DNA of 64,000 nt from Sphingomonadales bacterium (GTDB taxonomy: Bacteria > Pseudomonadota > Alphaproteobacteria > Sphingomonadales > Sphingomonadaceae): assembly GCA_012032285.1 (NCBI GenBank), contig JAAURJ010000003.1, positions 46,434 to 110,433 on the forward strand. Direction: 5' to 3'. Below are positions 39,227 to 52,036 of the stretch, piece after piece. The translations under genes were made by a program, and so were the position numbers. A model generated the notes under the pieces. It was not told the DNA's origin. It saw nothing but the letters and a program-made list of their open reading frames with translations, and did no database searches. The first letter of the stretch is position 1. Every line of letters starts with the position of its first letter.

Positions 39227-39254
39227 AGCTATAGCTGTATTGCATATGCAATAC
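39227..39254. promoter_or_regulatory. Two adjacent perfect palindromes upstream of pcm-tolC
   Basis: AGCTATAGCT (39227-39236) abuts GTATTGCATATGCAATAC (39237-39254), an 18-bp perfect palindrome. They lie about 77 bases before the pcm start. Together they look like an operator for a dimeric regulator of the pcm-tolC operon. The rest of 39002-39330 shows nothing else I can support. Confidence 0.5.
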
Positions 39255-39330
39255 GGTTGTGCCATTAAGCCTGTGATTTCATCCCGTTCAGGCGGCGCGA
39301 CGTTCCATTTGAAGAGAAAAAGGTTTCCCC

Positions 39331-39984
39331 ATGTCCCGTTCCGATTTTACCGTCAACCGCAAAGCGATGATCGATAGCCAGCTGCGCACCAGCGGCGTGA
39401 GCGCGGCTTGGGTTACCGCTGCTATGGGCATAGCCGCGCGGGAGGAGTTTGTCCCGGAAAGTCGGCGCGATATCGCCTATATGGATCGCAGCATCCCCCT
39501 ATCCCCGACGCGCGTTTTGAACCCGCCGCTGTCAACAGGTTTGATCCTTCAAGAGGCGGATATTACCCCATCCGATTCGGTCCTGCTGATCGGCGGGGGC
39601 AGCGGTTATATGGCGCAGTTGCTTTCCGGCCGTGCCAGACAGTTGACCGTGGTGGAAAGCGATGCAGCGCTGATGGCGCAGGCGAAGGAAAAGCTTAAGG
39701 GCGCGGTCAATGTGGAATTTGTGGACAGCGATTTGACGCAGGGTGCGCCGGGCCATGGGCCTTATGATGTGATCCTGATCGACGGTGCGGCGGAGCAATT
39801 GCCGGAAGCGCTGACCGGTCAGCTGGTGGATGGCGGACGCATCGTGGCCGGGATGATGGATGCGGGCGTTAGCCGAATAGGGTTTGGCATTAAACGCGGC
39901 GGGGCAGTGGCGCTGCAATCTTTTACCGATTGTTCAATCGCTCCGCTTCCCGGATTTGAACGAGCAGAGGAGTTCGCATTTTGA
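39331..39984 (+). CDS. Protein-L-isoaspartate O-methyltransferase family protein
   Basis: 217 residues. Family motifs: MIDSQLRTSGV at the N-terminus, EEFVPESRRDIAYMD, and the SAM-binding LLIGGGSGYMAQLL (about 86-99) with VVESD. These alphaproteobacterial PCMT-like proteins precede tolC and may not have true isoaspartate repair activity. The stop overlaps the tolC ATG (TGATG). Confidence 0.88.
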   Translation: MSRSDFTVNRKAMIDSQLRTSGVSAAWVTAAMGIAAREEFVPESRRDIAYMDRSIPLSPTRVLNPPLSTGLILQEADITPSDSVLLIGGGSGYMAQLLSGRARQLTVVESDAALMAQAKEKLKGAVNVEFVDSDLTQGAPGHGPYDVILIDGAAEQLPEALTGQLVDGGRIVAGMMDAGVSRIGFGIKRGGAVALQSFTDCSIAPLPGFERAEEFAF

Positions 39985-41474
39985 TGCCTGCAAAAACGCT
40001 TCGCACCGGCGGTCTGTTTTTGACTGGCGCATTGGTTTGCATGACTGCCGCGCCCGCATCGGCGGAAACATTGCGTGATGCTTTGGTCGCGGCCTATGAA
40101 ACCAACCCGACGCTGGCCGCCGCCCGTGAAGGGCAAAAGGCCACCGATGAGGGCGTGCCGCTTGCCAAGGCCAATGGCCTTCCGAGCGCTTCCATTGATT
40201 CTACCTATAGCGAAAATATCATCAATAGCGGCGGTGCTTTTGCCCAGGATCGCAGTTTTCGCAGCATCGGCACAGTCAGCGCCCCGCTGTATCAGGGCGG
40301 AGCGGTAAAAAATGCTATCCGCGCCGCTGAAACCCGGGTGCAGGCGGGCCGGGCTGGCTTGCGCGGCACGGAAAGCCAGATTTTTTCGGCCGTTGTCGGT
40401 GCTTATATGGATGTGATCCGCGACGAATCCGTGGTCGAGCTAAACCGTTCGCAGCTAGGCGTGCTACAGGTCAATTTGGAAGCGACCAAGGACCGGTTTG
40501 AAATTGGCGATTTGACCCGCACCGATGTGGCCCAATCCGAGGCGCGATTGGCGCAGGCGTTATCCGGGCTGGAAACCGCGCGGGCCAATTTGATCCGGTC
40601 AAAAGAAATCTATATCCAACTGGTGGGCCGCGAGCCGGGCGACTTGGAAGCGCCGCCGCCTTTGCCTAACCTGCCCGACAATCCAGATCAGGCGGTCGAT
40701 ATTGCAACCGACAATAATCCCGACCTGATCGCCGCACGGGAACAAAGCGAGGCTGCCCGTTTTGACCGCAAGGCCGCGGCGGCATCGCGCCTGCCCACGG
40801 TTAGCGCGTTCAGCCAATCCACTTATAACAATGCATTGGGATCACAATCGGCGGAAGCGCAGCGGTTTCAGGCTAATGCAACCTTTGACAACAGCATCGG
40901 TATCCGCGCAACCATTCCGCTTTATCAAGGTGGGCGGCCCGCCGCGCAAATCCGGCAATCACAGGCACGATTGGGGCAGGCGCAGGAACAGCAAATCGCC
41001 GTGGAACGCGATGTGATCGCCCAAACCCGTGCGGCTTATTCCAGCTGGCAAGCGAGCCTTGAAGTTATTGCCTCATCACAGCGGGCGGTGGCCGCGAATG
41101 AATTGTCGCTAGAGGGCGTCCGCGCGGAAAACAGCGTCGGAAACCGGACGATACTCGACATATTGAACGCCGAACAGGAATTGCTGAACAGTAAGGTGAA
41201 TTTGGTCACCGCACGGCGCAATGCCTATGTCGCCGGGTTTACATTGCTCGCCGCGATGGGCCGGGCCGAAGCGCGTGATTTGGGCCTAGAAGGCGGCACG
41301 CTTTATGATCCGGTGCGATATTATGAATCGGTTGATGACAGCTGGAATGACTGGTCCACCAATCCCGACCCGCAACCGCAAGCGACCCGCACCATTGACA
41401 CGCCCGCACAAAAAGCCGAAATAGAACCACTTGCAGATGTGTCTGCGGGATATAAGGCAAAAAAGCCGGAATAA
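39984..41474 (+). CDS. tolC: TolC-family outer-membrane efflux channel
   Basis: About 496 residues with signal peptide (ending ASA), then two OEP repeats: ETLRDALVAAYETNPTLAAA (about 30) and the second half around PDNPDQAVDIATDNNPDLIA. Long coiled helices form the periplasmic tunnel. The C-terminal tail is charged and non-barrel. It forms the outer-membrane exit for type I secretion and RND pumps. ATG 39984 overlaps the pcm stop. Confidence 0.93.
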   Translation: MPAKTLRTGGLFLTGALVCMTAAPASAETLRDALVAAYETNPTLAAAREGQKATDEGVPLAKANGLPSASIDSTYSENIINSGGAFAQDRSFRSIGTVSAPLYQGGAVKNAIRAAETRVQAGRAGLRGTESQIFSAVVGAYMDVIRDESVVELNRSQLGVLQVNLEATKDRFEIGDLTRTDVAQSEARLAQALSGLETARANLIRSKEIYIQLVGREPGDLEAPPPLPNLPDNPDQAVDIATDNNPDLIAAREQSEAARFDRKAAAASRLPTVSAFSQSTYNNALGSQSAEAQRFQANATFDNSIGIRATIPLYQGGRPAAQIRQSQARLGQAQEQQIAVERDVIAQTRAAYSSWQASLEVIASSQRAVAANELSLEGVRAENSVGNRTILDILNAEQELLNSKVNLVTARRNAYVAGFTLLAAMGRAEARDLGLEGGTLYDPVRYYESVDDSWNDWSTNPDPQPQATRTIDTPAQKAEIEPLADVSAGYKAKKPE

Positions 41475-41516
41475 TCGTCTCTATCGACGATCAAGGCATA
41501 GGGGCGGATTTTGATT

Positions 41517-41945
41517 ATGGCACAGGGCCGGAATGAACCTTCCATGGATGAGATTTTGTCTTCGATTAAGAAGATAATTGCCGATGAGGACCGATCGAAA
41601 GCGGGGGCAAGGCCGAAGGCGGTCGCCGATCCCATTCCCTCTTCGCAACCTGATGACGGGATTTTGGAGCTAACTCAAAGCGTTGAAGCCAGCGTTGAGG
41701 AAGAAGCCGAATCCTTGCTCGATTCGCAAAAGGCGCACAATCTGGCGCGCAGTTTTTCCGCCCTGCAAACGCTGTCCGAACCCGGAGCCGCTCCGCAAAT
41801 CGTCAAATCGGGGGAGACATCGCTGGAGGGGTTAGTGCGCGAGATGATGAAGCCGATGCTCAAGCAATGGCTCGACACCAATTTACCGGTCATTGTGGAA
41901 TCGATGGTCGAACGCGAAATCGCGCGGATCACAAAAAAGGGTTAA
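41517..41945 (+). CDS. PopZ/DUF2497-family polar organising protein
   Basis: About 142 residues from MAQGRNEPSMDEILSSIKKI. The conserved N-terminal helix (EPSMDEILSSIKKIIADED) is followed by a variable Pro/Glu-rich linker and the C-terminal oligomerisation region (LEGLVREMMKPMLKQWLDTN ... VEREIARI). This is the PopZ layout. PopZ forms a cell-pole matrix that anchors the chromosome centromere. Neighbourhood with tolC and valS is the usual alphaproteobacterial context. Confidence 0.85.
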   Translation: MAQGRNEPSMDEILSSIKKIIADEDRSKAGARPKAVADPIPSSQPDDGILELTQSVEASVEEEAESLLDSQKAHNLARSFSALQTLSEPGAAPQIVKSGETSLEGLVREMMKPMLKQWLDTNLPVIVESMVEREIARITKKG

Positions 41946-42028
41946 TCCCTGTCTTTGGTGTCAACCGGCGCTTCGAGATAGTGTAATTTTCTTGCGCACC
42001 GTTGATAGGGCGATTAGCTTCACTTACC

Positions 42029-44100
42029 ATGAGAAATGCTATCACCTTATCACTCGCCGCGTTCGCCGCGCTCACCATCGCCTGCGCACTCCCGCTATCT
42101 CCCGCTGCCGCCCGTCCAATGACGGAAACCGATCTGGCAACATTTAAACGTTTGGGATCGCCGACCTTGTCGCCCGATGGCAAGATGATTGCCTATCAAC
42201 TGCGTGAAACCGATCTGGCGGCGAATAAGGGAAGGCTGGACCTTTATCTGGTTCCTGTGAGCGGCGGAGAGCCAGTGCAAATCGCATCAAAGCCCGATAA
42301 AAATGAACATAGTCCTGCCTTTTCACCCGATGGCCAATATCTTTATTATCTGAGCAATGAAAGTGGTTCGGATCAGCTATGGCGTGTCGCGCTTTCCGAC
42401 AACAGCACCGCACAGCTGAGCGATTTCAAAACTGATGTCGCCGGATTCAAACTGTCGCGTGATGGCAAAAGGATCGTTTTTTGGGGTGATATTGCCAAAG
42501 ATTGCCCGGCATTTGGCTGCGACAAGGATGGCGACCGCTCCAAACCCGGCCCTGGCACAGGCCGCGAATATGATGAACAGTTCGTGCGCCATTGGGATGC
42601 GTGGGAAACGCCGGGCAATTACAGCCGCCTTTTTGCTTTTGACCTTAGCGTAGATGGAAAGCTTTCCGGCGGCATAGCCATGGACCGCGGCGTTACCGGC
42701 GACACCCCGACAAAGCCGTTTGGCGGCGGCGAAGAGGTGGAATGGACTCCCAGCGGTAATGGCATTATCTTTGCCGCGCGAAAGGCGGACAGAGATGAAC
42801 CGCGCTCCACCAATATCGACCTTTATGGTGCCGATGTCGCGGGGAAAGACGATGTGTTAAACATAACCGCCGCCAATCTGGCCACCGATACGCTCCCCGT
42901 CGCTTCGCCCGATGGCAAATATCTGGCCTATGCGGCGATGGCCCGGCCCGGTTATGAAAGCGACCGATGGTGCTTCACCTGCTGGATATGGAAAATGAAA
43001 CGCAGCCAGAACCGATCGCGCTCACCAAAGATTGGGACCGCAGCATTGGCAGCATCACTTGGTCTCCCGATAGCAAAAGCCTGCTCGTAACCGCAGGAGA
43101 TACGCTGGATACGCCGCTTTTCCGTGTGGATTTGAAAGGCAAGGTGATGCGATTGACCAATGGCGGCCATGTCGGTTCTGTCCTGCCACTGGCTGACGGG
43201 CGCATCATCATCGGCATGGACAGTCTGGATAGCCCCACCGACCTTTATCTGTGGCAGCCAAAGGAAAAATTGACCCGCTTGACCAATGTAAACCCTGCTT
43301 TGGATGGCGAATTGCAGCAGGTGACGACGCAGCGGTTTAATTTCAAAGGCGCCAATGACGAAACCGTCTGGGGACAGATTATCAAACCTCTAGGTGCGAC
43401 CGGCAAACTGCCCGTGCTGTTCCTTGTCCATGGCGGGCCGCAGGGCAGTTTCGGCAATAGCTGGTCCTTCCGCTGGAACCCCAAAGTCATGGCAAGCCAA
43501 GGCTATGCCGTGGTGACCGTCGATTTCCATGGCTCAACAGGCTATGGTCAGGCCTTTACCGATAGCATTAACAAGGATTGGGGCGGAAAGCCGCTCACCG
43601 ATTTGAAACTCGGCCTTGCCGCTGCAGGGCAGGCAGATGCGCAGCTTGACATAAGCAATGCCTGTGCGCTCGGTGCCTCTTATGGCGGCTATATGATGAA
43701 CTGGGTTGCCGGTAATTGGAATGATGGTTTCAAATGTCTGGTCAACCATGCCGGCGTGTTTGACCTGCGTGCCATGGCGTTTGAAACAGAAGAGCTGTGG
43801 TTTGATGAATGGGACCATGGCGGCCCATGGTGGGACCGCGAAGATGCGGAAAAATGGAACCCCGTAAACCATGTCACCCAATGGAAAACGCCAACGCTGG
43901 TGATCCACGGCGAAAAGGATTTTCGCATTCCCTATAGCCAAAGCCTCGCCGCCTTCACCGCCTTGCAGCGGCAAGGTATCGAATCAAAATTGCTGATCTT
44001 TCCGGATGAAAACCACTGGATCTTGAAACCGCAAAACAGCATCCAATGGCACCGCACCGTATTTGACTGGGTGGGGAAATATTTAAAACCGCGCGAATAA
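42029..44100 (+). CDS. S9 family prolyl oligopeptidase/dipeptidyl aminopeptidase, secreted (frameshifted)
   Basis: About 690 residues: signal peptide (MRNAITLSLAAFAALTIACA...AAARP), beta-propeller with WD40-like blades (SPDGKMIAYQL, SPDGQYLYYLS, SPDGKYLAYAA), then an alpha/beta-hydrolase domain with nucleophile in GASYGGYMMNW and His in DENHWI. A one-base slip near 42963-42966 splits YESDR from MVLHLLDMENET. It probably digests peptides in the periplasm. It is inserted between the popZ-like gene and valS. Confidence 0.9.
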
Positions 44101-44188
44101 ATGGGCCTGACCCTAGGTCAATGCCCGGCGATGGCCGATTTCGATTGCGTTAAAATCGCTGCCTTCTACATCCCTGCTTTAAGGTGAA

Positions 44189-44215
44189 GACGGAAGGGGG
44201 AATATTCCTTCCGTC
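44189..44215. terminator. Convergent hairpin between S9 peptidase and valS
   Basis: GACGGAAGG (44189-44197) pairs with CCTTCCGTC (44207-44215) around an AT loop. It lies between the stops of two converging genes (44100 and 44226) and probably ends both transcripts. Confidence 0.55.
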
Positions 44216-44225
44216 CGAAACCGCT

Positions 44226-46958
<2,733 letters not shown>

Positions 46959-47142
46959 AGCCTTTGCCAGCAGCGGCCTGCAGATACAAGACGGGATTCG
47001 GATATTGTCGTTCTATGGCGCTGTGTCTTGGCGCTATAGTCAAAGCCCGGCCTGATATGCACGAAAGCAAGAAACAATAGCTGCATAACAATGCGTTAAC
47101 CAATATTCTTTATCGCATAGGCCGGTTCCGAGCGCGAGCACA

Positions 47143-48102
47143 ATGCAAACATATCTCTCTATACAATATCTTCGGGCGATTGCCGCAATGATGGTTGTTA
47201 TGCTGCATAGCTTCAGCACCGGCACCATCGGCTTTTCCGCAGATATTGGCTGGCTGCGAGGGGGTGTTGATATATTTTTCGTAATATCGGGATTCATCAT
47301 GGTGAAGTCGGCGCAAGGACGCGATGACCGCCCTGTTGACTTTTGGCTTCGGCGTATAATTCGCATCGTCCCAATCTATTGGCTCGCCACCTATGTCGCC
47401 ATGTTATTTTTTGACTGGAACATGGAACAGCTTTTGAAATCCTTTTTCTTTATAAGCTATTATAACCCCGAAGCTCAGGGATATATGCCAATTCTACAGC
47501 CTGGTTGGACCGTCAATTATGAGATGTTCTTTTACCTGTTGTTCGGATTTTCGCTGCTGGTGCCCGATAGATATCGGCTGTTTCTATTAACATTCATTTT
47601 GACGGCGCTGGTAATATTAGGAGCGGTTTTTGAATTACAGGGCGTAGCCGGATTTTACACAAGGCCGATGATGCTCGAATTTTGTGCCGGCATGGCGATT
47701 GCGAAATGGCAACCGAAATTGCCGCTTTGGTTGATACCGGCGGCGGCAATTGCCATGGTAATGTTTTGGTATTTGGAGTTACCAAGGGAAATCAGGCTGG
47801 GCATTCCGGCGGTGTTGCTGGTGGCGGCGGCGGTATCGGCTGAGGCATATATGCCCAAAATCCGCTCATTGATGCTGTTGGGCGATGCGTCCTATGCGGT
47901 GTATCTATTTCATCTGATAACATTAAGCGTTGTTGGCAAAATGTGTGCAGTTCTGGAATTTGGATATGCGCAAACCTTTTTTGCCTGCATTGTCGCCAGT
48001 TGCATCACTGGCATAGCGATCCATCTTGGCATTGAAAAACCGGTGACGATCTGGCTTCAGCGGATGGCATTCCGGCGCTCGCCACAGCCGGCTGTGACAT
48101 AG
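47143..48102 (+). CDS. Acyltransferase 3 (AT3) family membrane protein
   Basis: 319 residues, starting MQTYLSIQYLRAIAAMMVVM. The AT3 signature (LRAIAA, then VVMLHSF with conserved His, then GGVDIFFVISGFIM) and about ten membrane helices are clear. These enzymes acetylate or succinylate exopolysaccharides, LPS or peptidoglycan sugars. Base composition is somewhat more AT-rich than flanking genes. There are no polysaccharide genes nearby, so the acceptor is unknown. Confidence 0.88.
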   Translation: MQTYLSIQYLRAIAAMMVVMLHSFSTGTIGFSADIGWLRGGVDIFFVISGFIMVKSAQGRDDRPVDFWLRRIIRIVPIYWLATYVAMLFFDWNMEQLLKSFFFISYYNPEAQGYMPILQPGWTVNYEMFFYLLFGFSLLVPDRYRLFLLTFILTALVILGAVFELQGVAGFYTRPMMLEFCAGMAIAKWQPKLPLWLIPAAAIAMVMFWYLELPREIRLGIPAVLLVAAAVSAEAYMPKIRSLMLLGDASYAVYLFHLITLSVVGKMCAVLEFGYAQTFFACIVASCITGIAIHLGIEKPVTIWLQRMAFRRSPQPAVT

Positions 48103-48197
48103 CGGCGGATCAAAATTCTGTTCATAGTTTCGGCAAGCGCCATAGCGTATAGAACGGCCAAAAGGACGCCGCAGATTATGATGATCAGCAAATATAT

Positions 48198-48245
48198 CCC
48201 CCGCACGGTGCAACAGGCCTTTACGCCATTAACACCGCGCGGGGG
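48198..48245 (-). terminator. GC-rich hairpin downstream of xylA
   Basis: CCCCCGCACGGTG (48198-48210) pairs with CACCGCGCGGGGG (48233-48245) with one mismatch and a 22-base loop. It starts 9 bases past the xylA stop on the minus strand. It is probably a terminator for the xylose operon. No T run follows. Confidence 0.45.
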
Positions 48246-48253
48246 AATAATGA

Positions 48254-49567
48254 TCAAGCAAATTTGTTGATCAGATTTTCCAGCATTTCCTGACGACCGG
48301 AAACCTGTTTTGGATTGATATTGCTGTTCAATGCATAATCGGCAACGCTGGCAAGATCGGATTTGCCGGACAGTATGTCTTGGCCAAATGGTTCCTTCCA
48401 ACCAGCATAGCGTTGTTCGACAAAGCCGTCCAAGGTGCCGTCTTCGATAATGGCGGCTGCGGCGAGCAAGGCTTTGGCAAGCACATCTACGCCGCCGACA
48501 TGGGCATAGAACATATCCTGTGCGTCAATGGATTGGCGGCGCACCTTGGCATCAAAGTTAAATCCGCCCGTGGTAAACCCGCCGCCTTGCAACAGGTGAT
48601 AGATAACCAAGGTCAATTCGGGCACGCTGTTGGGAAATTGGTCGGTATCCCATCCATTTTGCGGATCGCCGCGGTTAATGTCGATCGAACCCATAATGCC
48701 ATAGGCATTGGCAACCGCGACTTCATGTTCAAAACTATTGCCAGCCAATGTGGCGTGATTGGCTTCAATATTGACCTTTATCTCTTTTTCCAGACCATAA
48801 TGTTTCAGAAATCCGTAAACAGTTGCGGTGTCGCGGTCATATTGATGCTTGGTGGGTTCATGCGGCTTTGGTTCGATCAGGATCGTGCCGTCAAACCCGA
48901 TTTTATGCTTATGTTCGACAACCATGTTGAGGAAGCGGCCCAGTTGATCCATTTCCTGACCCAAATTGGTATTCAATATGGTGTCATAGCCTTCACGGCC
49001 GCCCCACAGAACATAATTGGCCCCGCCAAGCCGGTGGGTTACTTCCAACATCGAACGCACTTGATGGGCGCCCCAGGCAAAGATTTGCGGATCGGGGTTG
49101 GTTGCGCCGCCAGCGGCATAGCGTGGGTGGCTGAACAAATTCGCGGTGCCCCAAAGCAGCTGCACTCCAGTTTCAGCGATTTTTGCTTCCATCTTGGTCG
49201 CAATGGCTTCTAACTCGCGGCTATATTCCGCCGGCGTATCATGCGCGGCCATGGCGTCGACATCGTGGAAGCAATAAAAGGGCGCACCCAATTTGGTAAA
49301 AAACTCAAAAGCATTGTCCAGTTTGATTTGGGCCAGTTCCGGTGTCACCGGCGTGCCGGGATGCCATGGCCGTTCAAAGGTGCCTGCGCCGAAAATATCA
49401 TTTCCGGGCCATGCAAAGCTGTGCCAATAGCATACCGCCCAGCGCAAATGATCACGCATGGATTTGCCCAGCACTTTTTGATCGGCATCATAATAACGGT
49501 AAGCAAGCGGGTTATTGCTGCTGGTGCCTTCAAATTTAATTTTCTCTACATCATTAAAATAACTCAT
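48254..49567 (-). CDS. xylA: D-xylose isomerase
   Basis: About 437 residues starting [14 protein letters not shown] (AAGGA ribosome site just upstream). Class II motifs: [10 protein letters not shown] (catalytic His), [40 protein letters not shown], and [20 protein letters not shown] (metal ligands). It converts xylose to xylulose. It lies 21 bases downstream of xylB in a leftward operon with the epimerase. Confidence 0.97.
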   Translation of the reverse strand: MSYFNDVEKIKFEGTSSNNPLAYRYYDADQKVLGKSMRDHLRWAVCYWHSFAWPGNDIFGAGTFERPWHPGTPVTPELAQIKLDNAFEFFTKLGAPFYCFHDVDAMAAHDTPAEYSRELEAIATKMEAKIAETGVQLLWGTANLFSHPRYAAGGATNPDPQIFAWGAHQVRSMLEVTHRLGGANYVLWGGREGYDTILNTNLGQEMDQLGRFLNMVVEHKHKIGFDGTILIEPKPHEPTKHQYDRDTATVYGFLKHYGLEKEIKVNIEANHATLAGNSFEHEVAVANAYGIMGSIDINRGDPQNGWDTDQFPNSVPELTLVIYHLLQGGGFTTGGFNFDAKVRRQSIDAQDMFYAHVGGVDVLAKALLAAAAIIEDGTLDGFVEQRYAGWKEPFGQDILSGKSDLASVADYALNSNINPKQVSGRQEMLENLINKFA

Positions 49568-49588
49568 ATTCAGTCCTTCCTTCATATC

Positions 49589-51004
49589 TCAAAACAGCGG
49601 TTGCAGCGATTTATACAGGCTGCGGAATTTTTGGAGCCGGTCGCGGACATCGCGTTTAGGGTGATAACGGGCGAGTTCGGCAGGCTTGGTGCAAATTTCC
49701 TCTGCGCTGCCCGCGCCCACACAAAGCTGTGCGAGCCGGGCGGCACCATAGGCCGGGCCAAGCGCCGCACCATCGCGGTAGACCAGCGGCAGGCCCAGGC
49801 TGTCGGCGAGTATCTGCGCCCACCAGGCCGAGCGTGATCCGCCGCCAATGACCGACAATTCATCCAGATCCAGCGCGAGCGCATCCAACCCGTCGCGCAG
49901 GCCAAAAGCAACGCCCTCCAGCACCGCAGCGACCAAGGCGGCACCGTCTGTATCATGGTTCATCCCGAAAAACACGCCCAGCGCTTTGGGATCATTATGC
50001 GGGGTGCGCTCACCCGATAAATAGGGCAGGAATATCGGCGTGTCATCTTTGTGGCCGCGATTTTCCGCTGCATTAAGCGCCGCAGGGACATCGGCATAGC
50101 CCGTTAGCTTTGCGACCCAGTCAAGGCAGGCCGCCGCCGACAACATTACCGACATAACGTGCCACCGGCCCGGCAAGGCATGGCAGAAAGCATGGACGCC
50201 ATTTGCGGGATCGGGACGGAAACCATCGCCCGATGCAAAAATCACGCCCGATGTGCCAAGGCTTAGAAACGCATCTTTGGGGTTGATCACACCCGCGCCG
50301 ACCGCGCCCGCCGCTTGATCCCCGCCGCCGCCTGCAACCGGCACTTGCGGCAGGCCAAGGCGGCTGGCGACATCGGGCAATAACGCGCCGCCTGCTTCGC
50401 TGCCTTCGATCAATCCGGGCATTTGCGCTTCGGTCAGGCCGGTGGCGGACAGCATTTCGGGCGACCATGCCCGCTTTCCGACATCGAGCCATAATGATCC
50501 TGCCGCATCGGACATATCGGACAATTTCTCCCCGGTCATGCACAGCCGGATATAATCTTTGGGCAGCAAAACCATTTTCACCTGCGCAAAAATATCGGGT
50601 TCATTTTCGCGCACCCAGGCTAGTTTGGGCGCGGTAAAGCCCGGCATGGCCAAATTGCCGGTATATCGCCGCGCTGCGCCATCCAGCCCGATACATTGCG
50701 GGGCGCTGCGGCCGTCATTCCACAAAATAGCAGGACGCAGCACCGTGTCTGCCCCGCCCAGCAAGACCGCACCATGCATTTGCCCTGAAAGGCCGACAGC
50801 TCGAATCTGGCCGCGCAGATTGGCGGGCAGGGCAAGGATCGATTCCTGCACCGCATTCCACCAATCTTCGGGATTTTGCTGCGACCAAAGCGGCTGCGGG
50901 CGGTCGATAGGTAGGGCAACGGTTTTTTCCGCCGCTACCGTGCCGTTATCCGCCATGATGATGGTTTTAACGCCCGATGTGCCAATATCAATGCCAAGCC
51001 ACAT
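49589..51004 (-). CDS. xylB: Xylulokinase
   Basis: A 471-residue FGGY kinase. N-terminal LGIDIGTSGVKTIIMAD (phosphate-binding), ATVLRPAILWNDGR-type segment (here DTVLRPAILWNDGRSAPQC), SGQMHGAVLL, and the C-terminal FGGY signature (LSVIGGGSRSAWWAQILAD). It phosphorylates xylulose to xylulose-5-phosphate. The ATG abuts the epimerase stop. Confidence 0.96.
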   Translation of the reverse strand: MWLGIDIGTSGVKTIIMADNGTVAAEKTVALPIDRPQPLWSQQNPEDWWNAVQESILALPANLRGQIRAVGLSGQMHGAVLLGGADTVLRPAILWNDGRSAPQCIGLDGAARRYTGNLAMPGFTAPKLAWVRENEPDIFAQVKMVLLPKDYIRLCMTGEKLSDMSDAAGSLWLDVGKRAWSPEMLSATGLTEAQMPGLIEGSEAGGALLPDVASRLGLPQVPVAGGGGDQAAGAVGAGVINPKDAFLSLGTSGVIFASGDGFRPDPANGVHAFCHALPGRWHVMSVMLSAAACLDWVAKLTGYADVPAALNAAENRGHKDDTPIFLPYLSGERTPHNDPKALGVFFGMNHDTDGAALVAAVLEGVAFGLRDGLDALALDLDELSVIGGGSRSAWWAQILADSLGLPLVYRDGAALGPAYGAARLAQLCVGAGSAEEICTKPAELARYHPKRDVRDRLQKFRSLYKSLQPLF

Positions 51005-51849
51005 TATTCCGGCTCCTTTATTTCAAAAACAACTTCTGCCTCTACTTGCCCGCCGGGTTGCAGCCATGCCTGTCCGCTCTGATCATTCGGCAGGCCGCTA
51101 TTGACCGCGTCGGGAATATGGCTGACGGGTTCGACGCAAAAATAATCCTCGCCCCTAGGCACATAGACATGGGCAAAGCGGTTCAATTTTTCGGACCGGA
51201 TCGTCAATTGCCAATCGGGCGCGGTGATAATGATATCGCCGCCCGCACGGGCATAGCAATGGTCGATAAAGCTGCCGTCAAACCAGTCCGGCTGCCTGTC
51301 ATAGCTTTCATAGCCGCAGGGTAGCCGGTCCGCGCCATTTTCCCAGCGCCCGGCAACCGCCATCGACAGACGCGCACCGTCGCGCGGGAAATAGGGATGC
51401 AAGCCAAGGCCATAGGGCATGGCGCTGTCCGATTCATTGGTGATGCTGATCCGGTGGATATAACCATTTCCATCAGTTCAAATTTGCCGCGCCTGATAAG
51501 CCCATGGCCAGATGCTGCCATCATGGCTGTGCGAAAGGGCGGCGCTGCTCGCATCCGATGATTCCACTGTCCATGGGTTGATCCATCCCAGCCCGTGCAG
51601 GCTATGTTCGCTTTCCGCCTGTTCATGGGTGACGGGCAGGGTGATGGTGCGCCCGCGGTCATCAAATTGGCAATGGCCGATGCGGTTGCAAAAGGGGATG
51701 AGCGGGAAATTTGCCAATTGTAGCGGGTCGTGCCCCGAATCGGCGGCCCTGAAAATATCATGCCCGCGCCAGCGCAATTGCCCCACCCCGCCGCCGCGCG
51801 CAGGCAATAGGTCAAGGCGTATATCGCCATTTTGCAAAGCAAGTCTCAC
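51004..51849 (-). CDS. Aldose 1-epimerase (mutarotase) family protein (in-frame stop in this sequence)
   Basis: GTG 51849 follows a GGGGGAGGG ribosome site and reads VRLALQNGDIRLDLLPARGG. Galactose-mutarotase motifs: FPLIPFCNRIG, HSLHGLGW (His), and LGLHPYFP (His), with a C-terminal DxxCVEPVSH site. A TGA at 51478-51480 interrupts it. Removing an extra A and adding a G within about 12 bases restores QFELDGNGYIHRISITNES, so paired indel errors are likely. It probably speeds anomer exchange of xylose. It is the first gene of the xyl operon. Confidence 0.85.
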
Positions 51850-51968
51850 CTTTTCCCTCCCCCAATACACCGCCCAAAGCCCTGATAAAATGGGCCTCCC
51901 AAATGGCCCGCAAAACGGCTTTGTCATAAAAGCATTGACTCGCTACAAAGGCGAAGTCAAATGAAATA

Positions 51969-51982
51969 CGTTAGCGCTACCA
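51969..51982. promoter_or_regulatory. LacI-type operator in the divergent xylose promoter
   Basis: CGTTAGCGCTACCA: the inner TTAGCGCTA is palindromic apart from its outer bases, and TAGCGCTACCA is the mirror of the first site's TGGTAGCGCTA. It lies between the leftward epimerase-xylB-xylA operon and the rightward transporter, so one bound repressor could control both. The site matches that at 17211 in the core; see the regulon finding. Confidence 0.7.
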
Positions 51983-52036
51983 TAAATCTCGATTAGACGA
52001 TTTTTTTGCAGGCGTAAGGGTAAGGGAGAGAATAAA

